DNA of 64,000 bases from Paenibacillus kobensis NBRC 15729 (lineage in GTDB: Bacteria > Bacillota > Bacilli > Paenibacillales > Paenibacillaceae): contig NZ_BILZ01000029.1 in NCBI RefSeq assembly GCF_004000825.1, positions 1-64,000 of the forward strand, written 5' to 3'. How positions within the stretch are numbered: position 1 is the stretch's first letter; each line of letters begins with the position of its first letter. The notes beneath the pieces are model-generated. The model saw only the letters and a list, made by a program, of their open reading frames with translations. It had not been told where the DNA came from and did not search any database. Below, piece after piece: positions 51,921-58,957 of the stretch. Both the position numbers and the translations under genes were made by a program.

Positions 51921-52765
51921 CAAACGTGCTCCTCCTTCACCTCTTCGTCAATAATCCTTGCAACGGCGTCATCATTGTTGCTGCCGATGATGCCCGTCGC
52001 CATCTGCTTCAGCTCCGGAGGCGCATCCGTAACGGCGAGCCGCCTGCCGGCCCGCTTGAACAATCCGATATCGTTCAAGTTGTCCCCGAATACGGTGACG
52101 TCTTCGGGACGGCAGCCGACATGCCCGCACCAGAGCGCAAGGCCATGCTCCTTATTGGCGAGCGGATGCGAGATTTCAAGAAAGTAATGGTTGTCGATGT
52201 AGCGGTCGAGCATGAAGTGCATATGAACGTTCGGACCGTAATGGTCAGATATGGTTCGGAACAGCGGCTCCAACTCTTCACGCAGCCCTATGTAAGTAAT
52301 GTTAAGCGTGCGGTAGGACGACGGGCAGACGAGCTGTTGCACTTCCCGAAACCTCGGGTCTCCGGGACGGCTTGCACAGAAAGCAGTATCGCCGTAACGG
52401 GACAGCTTCTCGTGCAGCACCCGTTCTTGGTCATCGTCATCGAGAGCGAATAAGAACGGCGTCAGCGCAAGGCTTCGCCCCATGCCGATGATATCATTCG
52501 TAATGCTGCTGTCGAGCCAATGACCACCCAGCACCCGCCGGTCTATAGGATCGAAAATCAATGCTCCATTATATAAGACGACTGGATAGCGCCAATGGAT
52601 TTCTGAGGTAACGTTAAAGGAGCTTCGGTAGCTTCTGGCTGTTGCGTAGCTGACGACTGCGCTTTCCTCCAGCGCTTCGTTCAGAACTCGTATGGTGTAA
52701 TCAGAGACAGTAGCATCGGACCGCAGCAGCGTTCCGTCGAGATCGGTCACATAATATCGCGTCAT
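51920..52765 (-). CDS. Cof-type HAD-superfamily phosphatase
   Basis: A 281-residue protein. Motif I 'YVTDLDGTLLRSD' near residue 6, 'SYATARSYRS' (motif II Thr), the C2 cap (about 85-195), and 'GCRPEDVTVFGDNLNDIGLFKRAG' (motif IV). These enzymes act on sugar phosphates or related small phosphoesters. It overlaps the ABM-domain gene by four bases upstream and the next HAD gene downstream, so the three form a minus-strand operon. Confidence 0.9.
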   Translation of the reverse strand: MTRYYVTDLDGTLLRSDATVSDYTIRVLNEALEESAVVSYATARSYRSSFNVTSEIHWRYPVVLYNGALIFDPIDRRVLGGHWLDSSITNDIIGMGRSLALTPFLFALDDDDQERVLHEKLSRYGDTAFCASRPGDPRFREVQQLVCPSSYRTLNITYIGLREELEPLFRTISDHYGPNVHMHFMLDRYIDNHYFLEISHPLANKEHGLALWCGHVGCRPEDVTVFGDNLNDIGLFKRAGRRLAVTDAPPELKQMATGIIGSNNDDAVARIIDEEVKEEHV

Positions 52766-53091
52766 GAGTAAGTTCCCTCCCCGGCGGCGGCAAACGGTTT
52801 CAATTCCACCTGCTCAAAATGTTCCACGACAGGGAACGGATCGTAATAATGATGCAGCAGCGCCTTCCACTGCTGATAAGGCTCTGACTGGCGGAATCCA
52901 ATCGTATGGTCCTCCAGCGCTTCCCAGCGGACGATAAGCAAATATTTGCCAGGCACTTCAAGACAGCGCTGCAGTTCATGGCTCAAGTATCCTTGCATGC
53001 TAGAAATAATGGCTGACGCTCGGCGGAAATCAGCTTCGAACGGCGCGCCGAGACCTTCTTTGACATAAAGTACTGCTGCTTCTGTAATCAT
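52762..53091 (-). CDS. Antibiotic-biosynthesis monooxygenase (ABM) domain protein
   Basis: A 109-residue dimeric ferredoxin-like fold: 'AAVLYVKEGLGAPFEADFRRASAIISSMQGYLSHELQRCLEVPGKYLLIVRWEALEDHTIGFRQSEPYQQWKALLHHYYDPFPVVEHFEQVE', the usual ABM/YgiN layout with the His after 'LEDH'. Such proteins range from quinol monooxygenases to heme-degrading IsdG; the heme-ligand pattern is not clear here. ATG 53091 has AGGAGG nine bases upstream. First gene of a three-gene run with two HAD phosphatases. Confidence 0.82.
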   Translation of the reverse strand: MITEAAVLYVKEGLGAPFEADFRRASAIISSMQGYLSHELQRCLEVPGKYLLIVRWEALEDHTIGFRQSEPYQQWKALLHHYYDPFPVVEHFEQVELKPFAAAGEGTYS

Positions 53092-53200
53092 TGTCATGCG
53101 CCTCCTATCGAATCGATTGATTGGAAGACTATACCACAAAGCAAGGGGGACGTCATGTCCTTTATAGGCTAAACAAACGAATAGGAATCGGTGCCGGCAA

Positions 53201-53243
53201 ACAAAAAGGTTGAGCAGACACCCAGACGGGGCTGCTCAACCTT
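53201..53243 (-). terminator. Terminator of the aminotransferase gene
   Basis: AAGGTTGAGCAG (53206-53217) pairs perfectly with CTGCTCAACCTT (53232-53243); read on the minus strand it is followed by TTTTTGTTTG. Confidence 0.92.
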
Positions 53244-53254
53244 CCATGTTTATA

Positions 53255-54553
53255 TTACGCGTTCAATTGTTCTTGAACGGCTTTGAAGATGGTATCATAC
53301 AGTTCTTCCAGATCGCCTTCCTCGATGCACGAGAATGCGACACGCAGGTCGGTTTCGCCAAGGGCGATCGTACCGATGCCGTACTCGCTGAGCAGACGCT
53401 GGCGAACGGCTTCCGCCGAAACCTTCGTCAGCTTCAGGCACATGAAGTAGCCGGAGTTGAACGGATAGTATTCCCATACGTCGCCGTAACGTCCGCTGTC
53501 GAGCAGCTCTTTTACTTTGTTGGCGCGGCGTTTCATGATGTCGTACTTCTCGGCTTTCTGCGTTTCGAACTCAGGCGATTGCAGCGCGCGCAGAACGAAC
53601 GTCTGCGACGGATGCGGACCGCTCGAGATCGTCGAACGGATAATGCCGAGCGTCTTCTGTTCGAGCGACGCCAGAATCGCTTCCGACGGGGAAGCGTACG
53701 TAATGAAGCCTACGCGGAAGCCCCACACATATTCTTCTTTCGTTGCGCCGTCAACTTTGACCGCGAGAACGCGCTCATGCAGGCCGGCGAGCTTACCGAA
53801 CAGCGATTCGTGAACCGAATCTTCGAAGAAGAGGCCGAAGTAGGCGTCATCGGTTACGGCTACGACATTAATGCCGGCATCTGCTGCTTCTTTAATAACG
53901 GCGACGATCTCGTCGCCTTCTTGCGGACCTGGCGTATAGCCGGTCGGGTTGTTCGGGAAGTTCAGAATGACAATGGCTTTGCCTTTGCCCTTCTGAGCGA
54001 GCAGCGCTTCGCGCAGGCCTTCGCTGTTGAACCGGTTGCTGCTGTTATACAGATCGTACTCGACGATTTCTGCGCCGCGACGGACGCCGAACGTCAACTC
54101 GTAGTTTTCCCAGTTCTTATTCGGAATGATGACCGCGTCGCCCGCATCGGCGAACAGGTCAGCTACGATGCTGAGACCGTGCGTCAGTGCGTTCGTCACG
54201 ATTGGATTGCCGAAGCCTTTGCCTTCGACGGACGGATTTTCTTTCATCATCTTCGCACGCCAAGCGGTGCGAAGCTCTGGCTTGCCTGCTGGAGGCGCAT
54301 ATTCGTAAAGGTCCTTCGGATCGTAAGCGGACAGCGTGTCTTGAATGACGTTCAAGTGCATCGGCTGGCCGTTCTCGATCGCGATACCGATGGTTGCATT
54401 AAATTTTTTCGCTTTCGCTTTTGCCTCAGCCGATTGGCTCAAGATGCCTACCTTCGGGAAGTAGATTTCTCGGCCGAGTTTAGACAGCATGGCATAGACA
54501 TTGGCGTTGTCTCGCTCCAACGTTTCGTTCAACTGCTGAGCAAGTGGATTCAT
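53255..54553 (-). CDS. Class I/II aminotransferase, large type
   Basis: A 432-residue PLP enzyme beginning MNPLAQQLNETLERDNANVY. The PLP-phosphate segment is 'VTNALTHGLSIVADLFADAGDAVIIPNKNWENYEL', the Asn-Pro motif 'ILNFPNNPTGYTPG', the Asp/Tyr 'AVTDDAYFGLFFED', the lysine region 'AVKVDGATKEEYVWGFRVGF', and Arg in 'TDLRVAFSCIEEGDLEELYDTI'. This divergent subfamily is usually annotated as aminotransferase of unknown specificity. ATG 54553 is preferred over 54613 because of the GGAAGGATGG purine tract; the extra 20 residues remain possible. Confidence 0.88.
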   Translation of the reverse strand: MNPLAQQLNETLERDNANVYAMLSKLGREIYFPKVGILSQSAEAKAKAKKFNATIGIAIENGQPMHLNVIQDTLSAYDPKDLYEYAPPAGKPELRTAWRAKMMKENPSVEGKGFGNPIVTNALTHGLSIVADLFADAGDAVIIPNKNWENYELTFGVRRGAEIVEYDLYNSSNRFNSEGLREALLAQKGKGKAIVILNFPNNPTGYTPGPQEGDEIVAVIKEAADAGINVVAVTDDAYFGLFFEDSVHESLFGKLAGLHERVLAVKVDGATKEEYVWGFRVGFITYASPSEAILASLEQKTLGIIRSTISSGPHPSQTFVLRALQSPEFETQKAEKYDIMKRRANKVKELLDSGRYGDVWEYYPFNSGYFMCLKLTKVSAEAVRQRLLSEYGIGTIALGETDLRVAFSCIEEGDLEELYDTIFKAVQEQLNA

Positions 54554-54740
54554 GAATTCATTCCATCCTTCCGAATAATACGATTCGATGTCAATGTGAC
54601 TTGGCGATGTCAAATATGACTTGGCGATGTAAGCTATGGGTGCTATTATAACATTTTTTAAACATCAAGAGCCATTCTCATTGTAAAAAAAATTTGAGTG
54701 CGGTATGATGACGGCAAATGGATCTAGACGGAGGGAAGCT

Positions 54741-55526
54741 ATGCTGGACGTGCCTTCATCATCATACATACTGCTGCCCGCATTTGCGAAGATCGTCTGC
54801 GAGCCCGGATGGAAGTGGGCAAGGCGGGAAAAGCCGATGGCCAATTACGACTTATTCTATGTCTGGAGCGGCGAAGGAGAGCTGGAACTTAATGGCGCGG
54901 TGTATGAAGTCGGGGCAGGAAGCTGCTTTTTGTTCCGGCCTGGAGACTACACAAGCGCTACACATAACCCGCAAAAGCCGCTGGTGCTCACTTACATTCA
55001 TTTCGATGTGAAAGATGCGACTGAGACCGTGCCGGACCGTTACCGCATATTGGATGATACGGTCGATTTCGAATATTTGCTGTCCCGGTATGTACGATTG
55101 TTTCTCGTTAAGACGTTCGCAGCAGAGCAGGAAGCGAAGCTGCTGATCAGCCAGATGATGATTCACCTGCTTCGTGCGGACCGTGAGCCGGCGGTCGAGA
55201 AGCGGGCGAGCAACCAATTGACCGAAGCGATTCACGAGATCGCGAACTACATCCGGCAGCATCCGGGCGTTCCGCACCGCGTGGAAGATTTGGCGAAGCG
55301 GGCGCAGCTGTCGCCGAGGTATTTTTCAATCAAGTTCAAGGAGTTCATCGGGCAATCGGTTCAGACCTATATGATTCGCACGCGGATCGAGCGGGCGCAG
55401 CATTTGCTCGCGCATGCCGGGATGAACGTGACGGAGGTAGCCGATGCGCTCGGTTACCGAGATATATTCTTCTTCAGCCGACAATTTAAGCAATATACGG
55501 GCCGCAACCCGTCGGAAATTCGATAA
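54741..55526 (+). CDS. AraC-family transcriptional regulator
   Basis: A 261-residue protein. An N-terminal cupin-like sensor domain (about 25-110, 'YDLFYVWSGEGELELNGAVYEVGAGSCFLFRPGDYTSATHNPQKPLVLTYIHF') precedes two HTH motifs ('HRVEDLAKRAQLSPRYFSIKFKEFIGQSVQTYMIRTRIERAQHLL' and 'NVTEVADALGYRDIFFFSRQFKQYTGRNPSEIR'). ATG 54741 has GGAGGG seven bases upstream. It is divergent from the aminotransferase gene, which it might control. Such regulators usually sense sugars. Confidence 0.9.
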   Translation: MLDVPSSSYILLPAFAKIVCEPGWKWARREKPMANYDLFYVWSGEGELELNGAVYEVGAGSCFLFRPGDYTSATHNPQKPLVLTYIHFDVKDATETVPDRYRILDDTVDFEYLLSRYVRLFLVKTFAAEQEAKLLISQMMIHLLRADREPAVEKRASNQLTEAIHEIANYIRQHPGVPHRVEDLAKRAQLSPRYFSIKFKEFIGQSVQTYMIRTRIERAQHLLAHAGMNVTEVADALGYRDIFFFSRQFKQYTGRNPSEIR

Positions 55527-55530
55527 ATGG

Positions 55531-55576
55531 AAGCTCTCATAAGGACGTATTCACGGCCTTGGAGAGCTTTTTATTT
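55531..55576 (+). terminator. Terminator of the AraC-type gene
   Basis: AAGCTCTC with an inner AAGG/CCTT pair and GAGAGCTT (55531-55569), followed by TTTATTTT. Confidence 0.92.
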
Positions 55577-55626
55577 TATGGCTTTTTGCCGCCGCTTATT
55601 TGGAGCAAACGCTTTGGTTGGTTGGA

Positions 55627-55815
55627 ATTTCTGCACAACATGCAGTTATTTCATAAATCGAGCGTCTCATGGAGCTTAAAGCCTGCACATTGTGCATGCT
55701 TTCGGGATGCTGGTTCGGCTTTAGTGCGTAGAGAGGTGCAAATCTCTGCACAAAATACAGTTATTTTATCTCGTGATGTCCTTTGGAGCTTAAAGCCTGC
55801 ACATTGTGCAGGCTT
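55627..55815. repeat. Two copies of a ~75-bp hairpin-bearing intergenic repeat
   Basis: Copies at about 55627-55702 and 55741-55815 share CTGCACAA(A/C)A(T)(G/A)CAGTTATTT, then GGAGCTTAAAGCCTGCACATT followed by GTGCA(T/G)GC, the last part an inverted repeat (GCCTGCACATTGTGCAGGC in copy 2, perfect; GCATGC in copy 1, one mismatch). No ORF is supported in 55577-55850. Confidence 0.7.
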
Positions 55816-55851
55816 CGTAGACTCGCTGCAGTTCGCAGACAAAGACAAAGA

Positions 55852-55892
55852 CAAAGAAACGGATGAGCATGTGCTCATCCGTTTCTTTGTTT
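55852..55892 (-). terminator. Terminator downstream of psd
   Basis: AAAGAAACGGATGAGCA pairs with TGCTCATCCGTTTCTTT around a small loop, with T-rich flanks on the minus strand. It is preceded by short ACAAAG repeats. Confidence 0.88.
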
Positions 55893-55915
55893 ATCTAATT
55901 GCCGTGCGTGGAAGT

Positions 55916-56725
55916 CTAGCTGCGGATCGTGCCGAGCCGCTCGCCCATCTTGACCTTCAGGCCGACCTTCAGGTCGCCCCGGGGCTTAAACGTATCGTCT
56001 TCGGTCAACAGCACGACGGTCGATCCGAACTCGAAGTAGGCGAGGTCGTCGCCCTTCGTCACTTGCCGTGACTGTGGCTCCGTATATCGGATGCTGCTGA
56101 CGTTCATGGCGCCTACCTTCACAACCGCCGTCTCGCCGCCTTGGTGGCGGATGTATGTAACGAGCCGCTCGTTGCGGCTCAGTACGCGGCGCATATGGCG
56201 CAGCCCGAAATCGTTGACGGGATAGACTTTGCCAGGGAGATGCTCGCGTTCCTCGACGATGCCGTCAATCGGTACGTGGATGCGGTGGTAATCAGTCGGG
56301 CTTAAATATAAGACGGCATAGTAGCCGTTCTTATAATTCTCGGTGCGCGGCGACCGGTTCAGAAGCTCGTCGATCGTATAGTCCTGTCCCTTCACATTAA
56401 CGATCGTTCCTTCTTGGATCGGTCCGCAGCCTGTAATGAGCGCATCGACGGGACTGATAAGCGCGTTCGCGCCTGTATCGATCTTGCGCATGCCGGGCTT
56501 CAACCGGCGGGTGAAAAACTCATTCAGTGTGCCATATTGGTTTAACGGCTTCTCGGCTTCCTCCACCTTAATGTTATACATCCGGGCGAAACGAGGGATG
56601 AGCTTGCGGCTTGCCGCCGACTGAGCGAAGCTGCCGGTTAGCCGTGAAATCGATTTGCGGGAAGTTAGTTCGGTCGTGACGCGAAACAACCAAGTCCACA
56701 TGCCGGTTCCAACACGTCCTTTCAT
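55916..56725 (-). CDS. psd: Phosphatidylserine decarboxylase proenzyme
   Basis: A 269-residue proenzyme. 'QYGTLNEFFTRRLKPGMR', 'LISPVDALITGCGPI', 'YYAVLYLSPTDYHRIHVPIDGIV' (His/Asp) and 'YPVNDFGLR' are family blocks. Self-cleavage should occur at the Gly-Ser bond of 'FEFGSTVVLL' near residue 240, giving the pyruvoyl enzyme that makes phosphatidylethanolamine at the membrane. The start is uncertain: ATG 56725 has only weak upstream purines, and the frame is open further upstream. Phosphatidylserine synthase is not in the window. Confidence 0.9.
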   Translation of the reverse strand: MKGRVGTGMWTWLFRVTTELTSRKSISRLTGSFAQSAASRKLIPRFARMYNIKVEEAEKPLNQYGTLNEFFTRRLKPGMRKIDTGANALISPVDALITGCGPIQEGTIVNVKGQDYTIDELLNRSPRTENYKNGYYAVLYLSPTDYHRIHVPIDGIVEEREHLPGKVYPVNDFGLRHMRRVLSRNERLVTYIRHQGGETAVVKVGAMNVSSIRYTEPQSRQVTKGDDLAYFEFGSTVVLLTEDDTFKPRGDLKVGLKVKMGERLGTIRS

Positions 56726-56830
56726 ATGCTGCTGCATTGATCTTCGAATAAGTGTGACATATTCGAAGCGACAAATCAATATAATTTGGCGCTCAATGGA
56801 AGGAGGCACTCGGCATGCGGACTCTGACGG

Positions 56831-58189
56831 TTACAAGTAATAACGGAATGGCAGGCGCAAGGACCGTTCGATCTTGTAGATCGTTTCCTCAATATCCAGA
56901 ACCGATTCGTTCATCGACGCCATCTCCTTCAGCCGCACAGTGCCGCTTGCCGCTTCATCCTCTCCGACAAGGATGACGAATGGCGTTCCGTCCGCAGATG
57001 CGGAGGCAAGCGCCTTGCGCAGCTTGCGCCCAGCAGGAGCCAGCCGCGTTCGAATACCGCTGCTGCGAAGGGCTGCGGCTGTCCGTAACGCTTCCGCCGT
57101 TGCCGACCCGACAGGAATGACCGTGACCGGAGCGGCTGCCGGGAGATCCATCCGGTCCCGCAGCAGTTCCATGATCGGCTCCAGACCGAACGATAGTCCG
57201 ACAGTAGCATATTCCGTATCCGGGATGCCTGCCAGTTGGCCGATAATGGCGTCATATCTGCCGCCCCCGCCCAAGCTCGATGCATAGCTGCCGGAGGCGT
57301 CGAAAGCCTCGTATACCGTACCGGTGTAGAATGACAAGCCCCGCGTAAGCGATGGATCGAACAGGCATTGCTCCTCAAGGCCGATTGCGGCGAGCAGCGC
57401 TTGCAGCGACCGCACCTCCTGGGCGCCGGGACACATGCCAATGCCGTATTTGCCGCACAGCCGTTCGAATGCAGAGACGGAGGCGCCGCCGTCAACTGCA
57501 GCATCCGTCGCATCCGCTGTTTCCGCGGCATCCGTTCCGGACAGGTCCGCTATAACCGATTGTGCTGCGCCGGGATCAACGCCTTTCGCCAGCAGTTCGC
57601 TGTGAACGGCGTTGATCCCGGCCTTGGCAAGCTTGTCGATCGTCAGCATGGCATCTGCTGCCAATTCCGCAGATACACCGGCTGCCTGAAGCCATTCGGA
57701 CAGAAAGCGCCGATTGTTCCACCGCAGCGTGACATCGATGCCAAGCTTGCCGAATACATCCGCTGCGAGCTGCATGAGCTCGGCTTCCGCCTCCGGTCCC
57801 CGAATGCCGACGACGTCGACGTCGCATTGCATAAATTCGCGCATGCGTCCCCTTTTGACAGGGCCGTCGCGAAACACTTTGCCGAACTCGTAACGGCGCA
57901 TCGGCAATGGAAGCCCCGGCTGCATCGCAATCACTTTGGCGAATGGCACGGTTAAATCGTATCGGAGCCCGAGTTGGCGCTCGCCCCGGTCGTTTAAACG
58001 GTACATTTCTTGCACGATCTCGCCGCCGCCCGAATATTTGGCTGTAAGAAGCGGTAATTCGTTCAAGACCGCTGTCTCCATACTATCGTAGTCGTACCTC
58101 TCGAACACTTCCTGCATGAGACTCCGAATTCGGCTCCGAATCGCTTGTTCCTTCCCGTAATAATCCGTCGTTCCCTTCACGTTCTGCAT
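56831..58189 (-). CDS. Histidine--tRNA ligase-like protein (HisRS paralogue)
   Basis: A 452-residue class II synthetase. Motif 1 region 'VKGTTDYYGKEQAIRSRIRSLMQEVFERYDYDSMETAVL', motif 2 'MRRYEFGKVFRDGPVKRGRMREFMQCDVDVVG', the His-specific 'TRGLSFYTGTVYEAFD' and 'SLGGGGRYDAIIG', and a C-terminal HGTP anticodon domain (about 345-440). HisZ normally lacks the anticodon domain, so this is nearer to true HisRS. Compared with housekeeping HisRS, LxRGLDYYTxTVFE is changed to RGLSFYTGTVYE. It may be a second, regulated HisRS. It has its own promoter and attenuator-like leader (58213-58429). Confidence 0.85.
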   Translation of the reverse strand: MQNVKGTTDYYGKEQAIRSRIRSLMQEVFERYDYDSMETAVLNELPLLTAKYSGGGEIVQEMYRLNDRGERQLGLRYDLTVPFAKVIAMQPGLPLPMRRYEFGKVFRDGPVKRGRMREFMQCDVDVVGIRGPEAEAELMQLAADVFGKLGIDVTLRWNNRRFLSEWLQAAGVSAELAADAMLTIDKLAKAGINAVHSELLAKGVDPGAAQSVIADLSGTDAAETADATDAAVDGGASVSAFERLCGKYGIGMCPGAQEVRSLQALLAAIGLEEQCLFDPSLTRGLSFYTGTVYEAFDASGSYASSLGGGGRYDAIIGQLAGIPDTEYATVGLSFGLEPIMELLRDRMDLPAAAPVTVIPVGSATAEALRTAAALRSSGIRTRLAPAGRKLRKALASASADGTPFVILVGEDEAASGTVRLKEMASMNESVLDIEETIYKIERSLRLPFRYYL

Positions 58190-58212
58190 CGATGAATGCC
58201 CCTTTCCGCATT

Positions 58213-58250
58213 GGAAAATAAAAAACGCGCCGGACCTCTGGTCCCGCGCG
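58213..58250 (-). terminator. Intrinsic terminator in the hisS-like leader
   Basis: On the minus strand, CGCGCGGGACC pairs with GGTCCGGCGCG (one mismatch) around AGA, followed by TTTTTTATTTT. It lies between the promoter at 58401-58429 and the gene start at 58189, so it must be read through for expression. Confidence 0.88.
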
Positions 58251-58263
58251 CATCGTATGCGGC

Positions 58264-58323
58264 AGGGAGGCCAACGCGAGAAGCGCTAGCCCTCCCTGGA
58301 ATCATTCAGGAGTGCTAACGCTT
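58264..58323 (-). promoter_or_regulatory. Interleaved leader hairpins before the HisRS paralogue
   Basis: Minus-strand AAGCGTTAGC (58323-58314) pairs with GCTAGCGCTT (58290-58281) over 10 bp. CAGGGAGG (58298-58291) pairs with CCTCCCTG (58271-58264 region) over 7-8 bp. The two stems interleave, so they are either exclusive or form a pseudoknot. TCTCGCG (58281-58275) can also pair with the 5' arm of the terminator. This suggests an attenuator. Confidence 0.6.
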
Positions 58324-58368
58324 AGTGAAATGATGAAATTGAATCGAGAAGCGTGAATTGATCGTCAT
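58315..58368 (-). CDS. Putative histidine leader peptide (17 residues)
   Basis: Reading from ATG 58368 gives MTINSRFSIQFHHFTKR and TAG at 58317-58315. Two adjacent His codons (CAT CAT, 58335-58330) lie just before the 5' arm of the first leader stem (58323-58314). GGAAGGGAA lies ten bases upstream of the ATG. A ribosome stalled on the His codons would cover the first stem arm, as in his-operon attenuation. Only two His codons are present, fewer than in the E. coli leader, so this remains a hypothesis. Confidence 0.5.
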   Translation of the reverse strand: MTINSRFSIQFHHFTKR

Positions 58369-58400
58369 AGCGGCGATTCCCTTCCATACGTTTGTGTAAG

Positions 58401-58429
58401 ATTGTAGCGGATTGATCCGCTTTGCGCAA
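58401..58429 (-). promoter_or_regulatory. Promoter of the HisRS paralogue with palindromic spacer
   Basis: On the minus strand TTGCGC (58429-58424), 17-bp spacer, TACAAT (58406-58401). The spacer is almost wholly the inverted repeat AGCGGAT-TG-ATCCGCT (58406-58421, plus-strand reading), an operator-like site. Confidence 0.7.
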
Positions 58430-58524
58430 TGGTTAAGCGCTGCATGCGGTATGTTTATTTTGATGCGTGTTCGGTGAGGATGAGGAGGAACAGGTGTATC
58501 GATTAGGATAAGGAGGCGGCCCGG

Positions 58525-58824
58525 ATGGAATGGATTATGGCTGCTCTTGCAGTTGCCGGAGCCATCGCAATCGGATGGATCAGCGCGGCGAATGAGACAC
58601 TGTCGAGAGCGGCGGACGGAGCGGCAGCGGTGTCGGTGCTTGCATTAGGCGCTGTTGCGGGGGCCGGAATTATACGCACGATTCGGCATGGAACCTTGTT
58701 TATGACGGAAATACATAGTGTACTCGACAACCCGGTGTTATTAATTAGCGGCTCTTACTTGGTTGTTTATTCGATAAGCCGTCTCGGGGCGGCAGTTTTC
58801 TTTTCCCCGGAACGGAGCCGGTAA
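58525..58824 (+). CDS. Hypothetical membrane protein (99 residues)
   Basis: Three hydrophobic segments: about residues 2-22, 35-52 and 68-92. Between helices 2 and 3 lies 'IIRTIRHGTLFMTEIHSVLDN'. AAGGAGG lies eight bases before ATG 58525. It is divergent from the HisRS paralogue and 134 bp before the glycosyltransferase. No known family recognised. Confidence 0.65.
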   Translation: MEWIMAALAVAGAIAIGWISAANETLSRAADGAAAVSVLALGAVAGAGIIRTIRHGTLFMTEIHSVLDNPVLLISGSYLVVYSISRLGAAVFFSPERSR

Positions 58825-58957
58825 ACAGTAAGTAGGATGCTATATTGCGGCGGACGCCTGTTTCATATCGGATGCGTCGCGAATCGGCTCGCAGCCGCGT
58901 ATGCTGAAGAAGCATATTCGCACCGTCTCTTGTGCGGAAGGAGGAGTCTTCTCGCGC

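Noticed and set aside
53210-54619. 469-codon plus-strand ORF opposite the aminotransferase
   Set aside because: It mirrors the minus-strand PLP enzyme whose motifs are clear; no RBS and no recognisable protein features.
58213-58394. T-box leader before the HisRS paralogue
   Set aside because: No AGGGTGGNACCGCG core or specifier arrangement could be found; only a generic terminator and other hairpins.
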